The position numbers and the translations under genes were made by a program. Source: UKL13-2 sp038321965 (lineage in GTDB: Bacteria; Pseudomonadota; Gammaproteobacteria; Burkholderiales; Usitatibacteraceae). Taken from it: a DNA stretch of 64,000 nucleotides. A model generated the notes under the pieces. The model saw only the letters and a list, made by a program, of their open reading frames with translations. It was not told where the DNA came from and searched no databases. Positions 24,825 through 32,517 of the stretch are shown one piece after another. How positions within the stretch are numbered: position 1 is the stretch's first letter; each line of letters opens with the position of its first letter. The stretch lies in NCBI GenBank assembly GCA_038321965.1, contig JBBQFL010000013.1, positions 20,432 through 84,431 of the forward strand, given 5' to 3'.

Positions 24825-25215
24825 TTTCTGTCCAGGTTCTGCGTTCTTTATACGCGGTGACACAAAACACTTTCCATGCGCCGCCGGTGCGCCGAAGTGC
24901 ATAAGAGGTATTGAAAGGCTGCACTGCTTGATTGGACCGGGTAATTTCCCAGGCCAGATCGGCTACGCAAAAATCGTCGCTCTGCCGCAAGTACGACCGT
25001 TCCTGAAAATCCGCACGTTGAAAACCGCTGGCTGCGTATTGATCGCAAAGCGCTACGTTGTTTGCGTTCAGCGCATCCAGGTCGGCAAATACGCCGTTGC
25101 CACCCGCATGCGCGATCATGGCCGGAACGTCGTAATGCGCAGTCACGGCCTGACCGTCGAGGCGGCTGAACGCGTCGCGATAGGTGTTGAAAAAGTCGCG
25201 GATCTCGGCAGGCAT
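24817..25215 (-). CDS. NTF2-like (SnoaL-type) fold protein
   Basis: 132 residues from the ATG at 25213-25215. A GGGG stretch 6 bases upstream is a good ribosome site; a GTG two codons earlier is possible. The pattern is that of the SnoaL/NTF2-like fold: N-terminal helices (IRDFFNTYRDAFSRLDGQAVTAHY), a middle strand-helix part and a closing beta sheet (FNTSYALRRTGGAWKVFCVTAY). Such proteins are small enzymes or binding pockets, and no catalytic residues can be assigned. It lies between DUF971 and ubiE and overlaps ubiE, so it may act in ubiquinone metabolism, by position only. Confidence 0.78.
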   Translation of the reverse strand: MPAEIRDFFNTYRDAFSRLDGQAVTAHYDVPAMIAHAGGNGVFADLDALNANNVALCDQYAASGFQRADFQERSYLRQSDDFCVADLAWEITRSNQAVQPFNTSYALRRTGGAWKVFCVTAYKERRTWTENE

Positions 25216-25224
25216 GGCCACCCC

Positions 25225-25596
25225 TTATTCCCGGCTTGCACCGGCCTGCGCCATGCGGGCCAGGTAGGACTGCCAGTAGTCGTCCTGGCGAATGCCAAGA
25301 TCGTAGAAATAATCCCAGGCATACAGGCCGGTATCGTGACCATCTGAAAAAACCAGCTTGACCGCATACGTGCCGGTGGGTTCGATCGCCTTGATTTCCA
25401 CGCTCTTCTTGCCTACCTGCAACACCTCCTGTCCGGGACCGTGGCCACGTACTTCAGCAGAGGGGGAATAGACGCGCAGAAATTCACAGCTGAAGCGAAA
25501 GGTTTTGCCATCGTCGAAAACGACTTCGAGTTCGCGTGACTTCTGGTGAAGCTTGATATCGGTGGGACGCGGGGAGGTGGGGGTCAAGCCGGACAT
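25225..25596 (-). CDS. DUF971 family protein
   Basis: 123 residues, essentially all one DUF971 domain (the small domain also found at the N-terminus of gamma-butyrobetaine hydroxylase): PTDIKLHQKSRELEVVFDDG, FLRVYSPSAEVRGHG, YAVKLVFSDGHDTGLYAWDY and a terminal YL. The function is unknown. It heads the minus-strand ubi operon and is divergent from phoB, and a DUF971 gene before ubiE is typical of betaproteobacteria. The intergenic space is 138 bases. Confidence 0.9.
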   Translation of the reverse strand: MSGLTPTSPRPTDIKLHQKSRELEVVFDDGKTFRFSCEFLRVYSPSAEVRGHGPGQEVLQVGKKSVEIKAIEPTGTYAVKLVFSDGHDTGLYAWDYFYDLGIRQDDYWQSYLARMAQAGASRE

Positions 25597-25667
25597 ATAC
25601 CTGTGCTGTTAATGTGCTGGACTGGAATGATACCGCGCATGCAGACTGACCACCTATCGGTCTACGG

Positions 25668-25685
25668 TCGTCATGAAACTGTCAC
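25668..25685 (+). promoter_or_regulatory. Pho box upstream of phoB
   Basis: Two 7-base half-sites 4 bases apart, TCGTCAT at 25668-25674 and CTGTCAC at 25679-25685, as in the PhoB consensus CTGTCAT-N4-CTGTCAT (the first matches at 5 of 7 positions, the second at 6 of 7). It ends 49 bases before the phoB ATG, which fits positive autoregulation under phosphate limitation. Confidence 0.65.
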
Positions 25686-25734
25686 GGTGCTGAAATATGC
25701 TTCAAGCCGACCTAACCTCCACAGTGAGCTGAAA

Positions 25735-26421
25735 ATGAACCCGACAATCATGGTGGTCGAAGATGAGCCGGCCATCCAGGACCTGATCCAGATTAATCTC
25801 GAAATGGGCGGCTACCGCGTCCTCACGCACGGTAGCGGCGAGGAAGCGCTGAAACATATCCAACACGAACTGCCCGATTTGGCGCTGCTCGACTGGATGC
25901 TGCCCGGTATCAGTGGCGTCGAGCTAGCCAAGAAGCTGCGAGCGGATTCGCGAACCAAGTCGTTGCCCATTATTCTGTTGACCGCGAAAGGCGCTGAAGA
26001 AGACAAGCTGAAGGGCTTGGAATCGGGCGCTGACGATTACATTACCAAGCCGTTCAGCCTGCGCGAACTCGAAGCACGCATCAAAGCCGTGCTTCGGCGG
26101 CGCGCCCCGGAACTCACGGAGGACGTGATCGACGTTCACGGCCTCAGGCTGGACCCGGCATCCCACAAGGTTTCGGGGTTCGGCAAAACGCTCAGCATGG
26201 GGCCGACCGAATTTCGTCTGCTGCACTTCTTCATGACGCATCCGGAACGCGTCTACTCCCGCACCCAGCTGCTCGACTTTGTCTGGGGCGATCACGTCTT
26301 CATCGAGGAGCGCACCGTCGATGTGCACATCCGTCGCCTGCGCGCGGCACTTTCACCGTCAAAGCATGAGGAGCTGATTCAGACGGTGCGGGGCAGCGGC
26401 TACCGATTCGCTAAAGACTGA
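25735..26421 (+). CDS. phoB: PhoB, phosphate-regulon response regulator
   Basis: OmpR-family transcription factor activated by PhoR when phosphate is low. 228 residues from the ATG at 25735 (MNPTIMVVEDEPAIQDLIQ). Receiver domain: Glu9-Asp10, phospho-acceptor Asp53 (LALLDWMLPG), Thr in LLTAKG, Lys in ITKPFS. Winged-helix domain: LSMGPTEFRLLHFFMTHPER, then VFIEERTVDVHIRRLRAAL and RGSGYRF. The frame is open 63 codons upstream, but the family start and the Pho box both point to this ATG. phoR follows after 38 bases. Confidence 0.96.
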   Translation: MNPTIMVVEDEPAIQDLIQINLEMGGYRVLTHGSGEEALKHIQHELPDLALLDWMLPGISGVELAKKLRADSRTKSLPIILLTAKGAEEDKLKGLESGADDYITKPFSLRELEARIKAVLRRRAPELTEDVIDVHGLRLDPASHKVSGFGKTLSMGPTEFRLLHFFMTHPERVYSRTQLLDFVWGDHVFIEERTVDVHIRRLRAALSPSKHEELIQTVRGSGYRFAKD

Positions 26422-26459
26422 GTACGCGTTGTCGCTCATAGCGGTAACATACTGCTGCC

Positions 26460-27866
26460 ATGTCGCTACCTTCCCGCCTTTCCGCCGTTACGGCTCTCTC
26501 GCCAGCTAGCAGATTTCTTCTGGTGTCGCTGCTTCGTGTTGGCGCAATTGCCGCTGTCGTCGGCTTCATCGCCGGCTGGATCGGTGGCGGACTGGTCGGC
26601 GAGGCGGCCGCAGCGCTGGTGGTCTTTACGGCATTTGGCCATTACGCGTGGAAGCTTGCCCAACTTTCAGAATGGCTGCGTGACCCCAAAGCAGCGACGC
26701 TGCCCGACGCCGATGGTCTCTGGGGCGATGTATTGATCCAGCTTTACCGGATGCTGCGTGATGAACGGCTGAGCCGCGAATCGCTGGCGGCGGCATTGTC
26801 GAATTTTCAACAAGCGGCGTCCGCCCTACCCGACGGCGCGGTGATGCTCGACAATGCCTACAACATTGTCTGGCTGAACCCGACTGCCGAAGCGCACTGG
26901 AATATTTCGCGTAAAGACGACCGGATGCAGACGATCACCTACCTGATTCGCTACCCGGAATTCATCGAATATCTGAATGCGCGGCAGTACGGGGTGCCAC
27001 TGACGCTGAGTTTTTCGCGGGTTGAAGCCAGCGGTGCTACCAAGGAACTAGTCTTCACCGTGCAACTGGTGCCCTTCGGCGACGAGCAGATGTTGCTGCT
27101 GTCGCGCGACGTCTCCGAGCGCGAGCGGCTCGAAACCGTTCGGCGCGATTTTGTCGCCAATGTTTCCCACGAACTTCGCACGCCGATCACCGTGATGTCA
27201 GGCTTTCTGGAGACCATTACCAACGTATCGACCTCGGGAAACAGCAACCCGGCGCTGTTCGAAAAAGCATTGACACATATGACCGCGCAAGCCGTGCGCA
27301 TGCAACGGCTGGTTGAAGATCTGCTCACGCTATCGCGTCTGGAAGACGAGAGTCATCGGCTGGCGGAAGCGCCGATCAATGTCCCGGAACTGGTGCAGTC
27401 GCTGTGCCGTGACGCTGAACAACTGTCGCACGGTCAACATACCATCACGGTTGCGACGGACGACCTATGGCTGCTGGGAAATCGGGATGAAATCACCAGC
27501 GCATTCAGCAATCTTGTCACCAACGCAGTACGCTACACGCCGGTCGGCGGCGCCATCAACATCACCTGGGGATTGTGCGATGGCCAGCCCCGATTTTGTG
27601 TCGCTGATACCGGTGAGGGCATCGCGCCAGAACATTTGCCACGCCTCACCGAGCGCTTTTACCGGGTGGACCGCGGTCGTTCACAAGCGACAGGCGGCAC
27701 CGGGCTGGGCCTTGCCATCGTCAAACACGTGCTGATCCGGCACGGTGGCCGTCTCGACATCCAAAGCTCCAGGGCTGTGGATGGGCACGGGACGAAATTT
27801 AGTGCCATATTTCCGAAGGAGCGGGCGTGTGTAGCGGCGCCGACGCTACATGCCGTAGCGGCTTGA
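26460..27866 (+). CDS. phoR: PhoR, phosphate-regulon sensor histidine kinase
   Basis: Membrane histidine kinase that phosphorylates and dephosphorylates PhoB. 468 residues. Two hydrophobic segments are in the first 65 residues (FLLVSLLRVGAIAAVVGFIAG, then AAALVVFTAFGHYA), followed by a PAS-like domain with PDGAVMLDNAYNIVWLNPTAE. The phospho-acceptor is His237 in NVSHELRTPI, and the ATP-binding domain has N box FSNLVTNAVRYTP, DTGEGIAPEH and GGTGLGLAIVKH. The pstSCAB-phoU genes often next to phoBR are not in the window, so the PstS contact is not seen. Confidence 0.95.
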   Translation: MSLPSRLSAVTALSPASRFLLVSLLRVGAIAAVVGFIAGWIGGGLVGEAAAALVVFTAFGHYAWKLAQLSEWLRDPKAATLPDADGLWGDVLIQLYRMLRDERLSRESLAAALSNFQQAASALPDGAVMLDNAYNIVWLNPTAEAHWNISRKDDRMQTITYLIRYPEFIEYLNARQYGVPLTLSFSRVEASGATKELVFTVQLVPFGDEQMLLLSRDVSERERLETVRRDFVANVSHELRTPITVMSGFLETITNVSTSGNSNPALFEKALTHMTAQAVRMQRLVEDLLTLSRLEDESHRLAEAPINVPELVQSLCRDAEQLSHGQHTITVATDDLWLLGNRDEITSAFSNLVTNAVRYTPVGGAINITWGLCDGQPRFCVADTGEGIAPEHLPRLTERFYRVDRGRSQATGGTGLGLAIVKHVLIRHGGRLDIQSSRAVDGHGTKFSAIFPKERACVAAPTLHAVAA

Positions 27867-27921
27867 CAGTCCGCCAGTGGGCATCGGCTAGAATGGCACC
27901 ATCGCATTTCTGATTTTCAAC

Positions 27922-28320
27922 ATGATCGGCATCTTGATCGTTGCACACGGCACGCTGGGCGAAAGTCTGATCCATTGCGCCAGCCACGTCATGGGTAAAC
28001 GACCACTATATTTGCGCCAACTGGGCGTAACAGTGCACGACGACCCTGAGGCACTTCTGCCACAGGGCCGCGACCTGATACGTTTCCTGGATCAGGGACA
28101 GGGGGTGCTGGTGATGACGGATATCTTCGGCGCGACGCCTTCAAATATCGCCTGCAATCTGCTGGTGCCGGAACGTGTGCAGGGCGTATCCGGAATCAGC
28201 ATGCCGATGCTCATCAAAGCCCTGACCTATCGTGAGAAAAGCATGGAAATCCTGATCCAGAAAACGCTGGCTGCAGCACATGAGGGCGTGATTCGCATGG
28301 CCGTCGAGGCGGATTCCTGA
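27922..28320 (+). CDS. PTS EIIA, mannose-type family
   Basis: 132 residues, the whole EIIA-Man fold: ILIVAHGTLGESLIHCAS with the phosphorylatable His9, then MTDIFGATPSNIACNLL and GISMPMLIKALTYRE. It receives phosphate from HPr. No EIIB or EIIC permease gene lies in the window, and in betaproteobacteria this EIIA-HPr-EI set commonly serves regulation rather than sugar uptake (known for the class, not shown here). The HPr gene starts 2 bases past the stop. Confidence 0.93.
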   Translation: MIGILIVAHGTLGESLIHCASHVMGKRPLYLRQLGVTVHDDPEALLPQGRDLIRFLDQGQGVLVMTDIFGATPSNIACNLLVPERVQGVSGISMPMLIKALTYREKSMEILIQKTLAAAHEGVIRMAVEADS

Positions 28321-28322
28321 TC

Positions 28323-28592
28323 ATGCTTAAACAAGAAATCGAGATCATCAACAAGCTGGGCCTGCATGCGCGCGCCTCGGCAAAACTCACCCAGACAGCG
28401 GGACGATTCCAAAGTGCAGTTTTCGTGTCCAAGGCCAGCAAACGCGTGAGCGCCAAATCGATCATGGGCGTGATGATGCTGGCGGCTGGGAAAGGCTCAA
28501 AGCTTGAGTTGGAGACCGATGGACCAGACGAGGTAGAGGCCATGGCCGCCGTGGTTGAGCTGATCAACGGCAAGTTTGGTGAAGGCGAATAG
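28323..28592 (+). CDS. ptsH: HPr, phosphocarrier protein of the PTS
   Basis: 89 residues. Carries phosphate from EI on His15 in NKLGLHARAS and keeps the conserved regulatory Ser46 (SAKSIMGVMMLA), so an HPr kinase could act on it if present. The spacing to EIIA (2 bases) implies coupled translation. The ptsI gene follows 94 bases later, across a structured region. Confidence 0.96.
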   Translation: MLKQEIEIINKLGLHARASAKLTQTAGRFQSAVFVSKASKRVSAKSIMGVMMLAAGKGSKLELETDGPDEVEAMAAVVELINGKFGEGE

Positions 28593-28603
28593 TGAGGGAC
28601 AAA

Positions 28604-28690
28604 ATGCAAAACACAAGCATTGGCGGGCTTTTCGGGAGATTTTCCGCCCGCGAGCCGCACCAGTGCTTGTGTTTCCGGAGTGATTCGTGA
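28604..28690 (+). CDS. Possible 28-residue leader peptide before ptsI
   Basis: ATG at 28604, preceded by GTGAGGGAC as a ribosome site, opens a 28-codon frame (beginning MQNTSIGGLFGRFSAR, with CLC near the end). Its TGA at 28688-28690 overlaps the ptsI GTG start (28687-28689) as GTGA. Both arms of a long hairpin are inside it, so its translation would unfold that hairpin. It could be a genuine small protein, a coupling leader or chance; no family is known to me. Confidence 0.4.
   Translation: MQNTSIGGLFGRFSAREPHQCLCFRSDS
28609..28674 (+). promoter_or_regulatory. Long hairpin between ptsH and ptsI
   Basis: AAACACAAGCA at 28609-28619 pairs perfectly with TGCTTGTGTTT at 28664-28674 (11 bp). An inner GGCGGG/CCGCCC can add 6 more pairs. 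The right arm ends 13 bases before the ptsI start and leads straight into CCGGAG, the probable ribosome site. It is placed to control translation or to stabilise the processed mRNA. Confidence 0.6.
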
Positions 28691-30426
28691 GCTTTACGCT
28701 GCACGGTCTGGGCGTCAGCGGCGGCATCGCCATCGGCCATGCGCATTTGCTGACCAGCGCCTCGCTGGAAGTCGATCACTACTCCATCCCGGAGGAGTTC
28801 ATCGGGCGCGAGGTCAAGCGCTTTGACAAAGGCATCAAGCAGGTGCGCGCCGAACTCGACGCACTCGAACGCGATCTGCAGACCACGCAGCGAGGTGATG
28901 CCACCAGCGACATGGCCGCCTTTGTGACGGTGCATCGCATGATCCTCGACGACTCGACATTTTCGGATGCGCCGCGCGAAATCATCAAGCGCGAAGCCTG
29001 TAACGCCGAGTGGGCGCTTAAACTGCAGCTCGATGAGCTGCTCGCGCACTTTGCAGAAGTGCAGGACGAATACTTACGCGAACGTAAGACCGATGTGCGC
29101 CAGGTCGCCGAGCGCGTGGTGGCGGCGCTGACCGGACAAGGCGGCGTCGTGCCGGAAAAATTGCGTGCGCGCAATGAAGACACCATTCTGGTCGCGCGTG
29201 ATCTTTCCCCCGCCGATGTGATTTTGTTCAAGGATCATCATGTCGCCGCGTTTGTGACGGATTTGGGGGGTCAAACCTCGCATACCGCCATTCTTGCCCG
29301 CAGCATGGCGATCCCGGCCATCGTTGCCTTGCACACCTCGCGTGAGCTGGTGCGCGAGGACGAGTTGATCATCATCGATGGCACCCAGGGCGTGTTGATC
29401 GTCGAGCCGGACGAAACAGTTCTTGCCGAATACCGCTTGAAGCAAAGCCAGTGGAAGCTTGAACGGCAGAAACTGGCACGGATCAAAACTGCACCGGCCG
29501 ACACACTCGATGGCACGCATGTGGAGCTGTACGCCAACATTGAGCTGCCCGGCGATCTGGATAGTGTCAGGACATCAGGCGCCTCGGGCGTCGGGCTGTT
29601 TCGTAGTGAGTTCCTGTTCATGAATCGCAAGGACTTGCCCTCGGAAGAAGAACAGTTTGAAGCCTACAAGCATGTTGCCGAAGGCATGAAGGGTAAGCCC
29701 GTGGTGATCCGCACACTCGATATCGGTGCTGATAAATCGCTGGGCGGTCCCGATCAGGGCCCGGCGCATTCGGCTCTTGGACTTCGCGCCATTCGCTATT
29801 GTCTTGCCGAACCGCTAATCTTTAACACGCAGCTGCGCGCAATCTTGCGAGCCTCGAAGTTTGGCGATATCCGCATCCTCATTCCCATGCTGGTCTCAGC
29901 CAATGAGATCACCCAGACGTTTGCCGCCATTGCACGCGCCAAGGAACAGTTGAGGCTCGAGGGCAAGAAGTTCAACGACAACATCCAGGTCGGCGGCATG
30001 ATCGAAATCCCGGCGGCAGCCATCGCTCTGCCGATGTTCCTGAGGCATCTCGACTTTATCTCCATCGGCACCAACGATCTGATCCAGTACACGCTTGCCA
30101 TTGACCGCACAGACGATACCGTTGCGCATCTATACGACCCGTTGCATCCGGCGGTGCTGATGCTGATATCCAGCGTCATCCGTCAGGCCAACGACGCCGG
30201 CGTCCCCGTGACCGTATGCGGCGAAATGGCTGGCGACGTGCAGTTAACACGGCTGCTGCTGGGCTTTGGATTACGCGATTTCTCGATGCATCCGGCCAAT
30301 CTGCTGCTGGTAAAGCAGCGCGTGATGATGTCCAACTTGCCCGACATTCTGCCGATTGCCACGCGGATACTCAAAACCGATGAGCCAGAAAAACTGCGGG
30401 CACTGGTCGCAAAATTGAACGTTTGA
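28687..30426 (+). CDS. ptsI: Enzyme I of the PTS (PEP-protein phosphotransferase)
   Basis: Transfers phosphate from phosphoenolpyruvate to HPr. 579 residues from a GTG at 28687, with CCGGAG 7-12 bases upstream. The active-site His is at about 199 in LGGQTSHTAILARSMAIPAI. The PEP-binding TIM barrel has GLFRSEFLFMNR, SIGTNDLIQYTLA and the Cys-containing VCGEMAGD. Length is normal for EI without added domains. It completes the EIIA-HPr-EI set, and a hairpin at 30458 follows it. Confidence 0.97.
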   Translation: MSFTLHGLGVSGGIAIGHAHLLTSASLEVDHYSIPEEFIGREVKRFDKGIKQVRAELDALERDLQTTQRGDATSDMAAFVTVHRMILDDSTFSDAPREIIKREACNAEWALKLQLDELLAHFAEVQDEYLRERKTDVRQVAERVVAALTGQGGVVPEKLRARNEDTILVARDLSPADVILFKDHHVAAFVTDLGGQTSHTAILARSMAIPAIVALHTSRELVREDELIIIDGTQGVLIVEPDETVLAEYRLKQSQWKLERQKLARIKTAPADTLDGTHVELYANIELPGDLDSVRTSGASGVGLFRSEFLFMNRKDLPSEEEQFEAYKHVAEGMKGKPVVIRTLDIGADKSLGGPDQGPAHSALGLRAIRYCLAEPLIFNTQLRAILRASKFGDIRILIPMLVSANEITQTFAAIARAKEQLRLEGKKFNDNIQVGGMIEIPAAAIALPMFLRHLDFISIGTNDLIQYTLAIDRTDDTVAHLYDPLHPAVLMLISSVIRQANDAGVPVTVCGEMAGDVQLTRLLLGFGLRDFSMHPANLLLVKQRVMMSNLPDILPIATRILKTDEPEKLRALVAKLNV

Positions 30427-30457
30427 AGTCAATCCACCGTCTCAACGCGGTGTCGTC

Positions 30458-30477
30458 GCTGTGATGTTTTTCACAGC
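30458..30477 (+). terminator. Weak intrinsic terminator after ptsI
   Basis: GCTGTGA (30458-30464) pairs with TCACAGC (30471-30477) around TGTTTT, followed by AATTTTGC. The stem is perfect but the U-run is short, so termination is probable rather than certain. It starts 32 bases after the ptsI stop. Confidence 0.5.
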
Positions 30478-30525
30478 AATTTTGCAGCAATTGACCTAGG
30501 CTCACATGACCTCACAGGGGATCAT

Positions 30526-30894
30526 ATGCTGAACGAAATCAAGGATGTCACGCAATACGAAAGCGGCAAACATCGCCGCTGGTTTCACGACGATTATTTC
30601 GATCTTTACACATGGGAAGCCACCGACGGCACCTTACAAGGGTTTCAGCTTTGTTATGCCAAGCTAGGCAAGGAACGCGCGTTGCGCTGGTCTCCCGAGG
30701 TCGGATATTCTCATGAAGGGGTTGATGCGCCGGAAGACAAACCGGGTCGCGCCATGAGTGCACTGTTCGTTGCTGACGGCGCATTCGACGCCAATAATAT
30801 CGGCACCATTTTTGAAAATGCCGCGCTGGAAATGCCGGAAAAATTCCGGCGATTTGTGCTCGACCGCATTCGTGCCTATGGTCAGTTGTCGTGA
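30526..30894 (+). CDS. Conserved small protein, unknown function
   Basis: 122 residues with the ribosome site AGGGGAT before the ATG. Acidic and aromatic N-terminal half (HRRWFHDDYFDLYTWEATDG, then FQLCYAKLGKERALRW). No signal peptide or membrane helix. The C-terminal helix (PEKFRRFVLDRIRAY) is typical of small soluble proteins. I do not recognise a family with certainty. It lies 40 bases upstream of the lipoprotein gene on the same strand. Confidence 0.75.
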   Translation: MLNEIKDVTQYESGKHRRWFHDDYFDLYTWEATDGTLQGFQLCYAKLGKERALRWSPEVGYSHEGVDAPEDKPGRAMSALFVADGAFDANNIGTIFENAALEMPEKFRRFVLDRIRAYGQLS

Positions 30895-30934
30895 TCTGGC
30901 GCACCTTTCACTTACCTCTCAAGTTAGCTCGCCG

Positions 30935-31471
30935 ATGACCAGATTCCTCGTGTCGCTGCTCGCGGCGCTATCGTTGGCCGCCTGCTCGTCCATCCCGTTG
31001 CTGTCCGGCGAAATCAGCATGACCGCCGACGAACTCACTGAGAAGATGGCCCGCCGTTTTCCGGTCGAAAGAAGTGTAGGGGGCCTGCTGGACGTGACAT
31101 TGTCGCGACCCCGGGTGGAGACGAATCCGGATGAGCAGCGCATCGTCGCCAGCTTCGATGTGAGCGTAAAGCTGGCGCTGAGCAATCGCAGCGTCTCCGG
31201 CACTTTGAAAGTTTCAGGGAGGCCAGAATATGTCGCAGCGTCACAATCTCTGTTCCTGCGAGACGCAAGAGTGGATCAGATTCGCATGGAAAACATGCCC
31301 GATGCCTTGTCGGCTGGATTGGCAAAGGCGGCGACGAACTTTGCCAAAGACTCGGTGGAAGACAAGGCGCTGTACACCTTCAAGTCTGAAGACCTGAGCC
31401 GGTATGGTGCGCGCTACCAACCCGAGCGGATAGAGGTCAGGGCAAACGCGATTGTATTGAAGGTGAAGTGA
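30935..31471 (+). CDS. DUF1439 (YceB-like) lipoprotein
   Basis: 178 residues. Lipoprotein signal with lipobox LAAC (VSLLAALSLAACSS). The mature part matches the DUF1439/YceB pattern: MTADELTEKMARRFPVER, DVTLSRPRV, then RIVASFDVSVKLALSNRSVSG. Similar proteins are outer-membrane lipoproteins of unknown role, with a fold thought to bind lipid or hydrophobic ligand. The start is the ATG at 30935; the frame further upstream overlaps the preceding gene and is not used. Confidence 0.85.
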   Translation: MTRFLVSLLAALSLAACSSIPLLSGEISMTADELTEKMARRFPVERSVGGLLDVTLSRPRVETNPDEQRIVASFDVSVKLALSNRSVSGTLKVSGRPEYVAASQSLFLRDARVDQIRMENMPDALSAGLAKAATNFAKDSVEDKALYTFKSEDLSRYGARYQPERIEVRANAIVLKVK

Positions 31472-31494
31472 TCGGTACCGTGGCTTAGGCCGCA

Positions 31495-31500
31495 TATAAT
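31495..31500 (+). promoter_or_regulatory. Perfect -10 element upstream of uppP
   Basis: TATAAT, 53 bases before the uppP start codon. No good -35 is present at 16-18 bases upstream, so the promoter is only half supported. Confidence 0.4.
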
Positions 31501-31552
31501 CGCGAACACTTCGCTGCTTTCACCTCTGAAAAACTACTAGGCTGGAATAATC

Positions 31553-32398
31553 TTGGATCCAATACTGCTGCTTAAAGCGGCCATCCTCGGCGTCATCGAA
31601 GGCCTGACCGAATTCCTGCCGATTTCATCAACCGGGCATCTGATTCTCGCCAGCACTTGGCTTAATTTTCCCGGCCACATCCGGTCAGTTTTCGAGATTG
31701 CCATTCAGCCCGGTGCCATTCTGGCGGTCTGCTGGGAATATCGGGACCGATTCACTGCAACATTTGCGGGTATCGCAGACAACGCCGTAGCTCAGCGATT
31801 TACATTGAATCTCATCATCGCCACCTCGCCGGCAGTGGTGCTGGGACTGCTGTTCAAGAAACACATCGAAGTCTACTTGTTCAAGCCCGCGCCCGTTGCG
31901 ATGGCGTTCGTCATCGGTGGTGTCATCATCCTGTTCGCAGAACGCTGGTACCGAAATCGCGTGCAAGCCAACACAGAGCAACCGATCGATTCCGTCGATT
32001 TGATTTCGCCGCTACTGGCGTTGAAAGTTGGACTGGCACAATGCGCAGCGCTGATTCCCGGTACGTCTCGTTCCGGCTCGACCATCATCGGCGGTATGTT
32101 TTTTGGCCTCTCACGCAGGTGCGCGACCGAGTTTTCCTTTTTTCTCGCCGTGCCGCTATTGTTCGGCGCCACTATTTATTCGCTGTGGAAGGCGCGCGAC
32201 GTCTTGTCAGCGACCGATTTGCCCGTGTTCGGCGTTGGTTTTGTCACCGCGTTCATCTCGGCATTCGTCGTGGTGCGCTGGTTGATACGCTATGTGTCGT
32301 CGCACGACTTCACCATTTTTGCCTGGTACCGAATTGTGTTCGGATTATTGGTGCTGGCACTGGCGGCGACGGGTGCCGTAGGCTGGGCGGCGGAATAA
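31553..32398 (+). CDS. uppP: UppP (BacA), undecaprenyl-diphosphatase
   Basis: Inner-membrane phosphatase that recycles the lipid carrier of cell-wall synthesis. 281 residues from a TTG start at 31553 (MDPILLLKAAILGVIEGLTE). Active-site motifs: EGLTEFLPISSTGHLIL near residue 20 and PGTSRSGSTI near 170. About eight hydrophobic helices. Conferring bacitracin tolerance when overproduced is a family property. The TTG fits the standard N-terminus of the family, and no earlier ATG or GTG suits. Confidence 0.96.
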   Translation: MDPILLLKAAILGVIEGLTEFLPISSTGHLILASTWLNFPGHIRSVFEIAIQPGAILAVCWEYRDRFTATFAGIADNAVAQRFTLNLIIATSPAVVLGLLFKKHIEVYLFKPAPVAMAFVIGGVIILFAERWYRNRVQANTEQPIDSVDLISPLLALKVGLAQCAALIPGTSRSGSTIIGGMFFGLSRRCATEFSFFLAVPLLFGATIYSLWKARDVLSATDLPVFGVGFVTAFISAFVVVRWLIRYVSSHDFTIFAWYRIVFGLLVLALAATGAVGWAAE

Positions 32399-32517
32399 TG
32401 GATGACAGTTTTTCTCAAACACCAGAATCGGCGGGGTCCGTGGCACGTAAGTGCCCGGAACGCCGCGCGGATATTGGCCATTCAAGCCCCTTAAGCGGCA
32501 TTCAACATCGCCTGGCG

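Noticed and set aside
25546..25734. Upstream extension of phoB by 63 codons
   Set aside because: It would cover the Pho box and the DUF971 start and has no receiver-domain resemblance.
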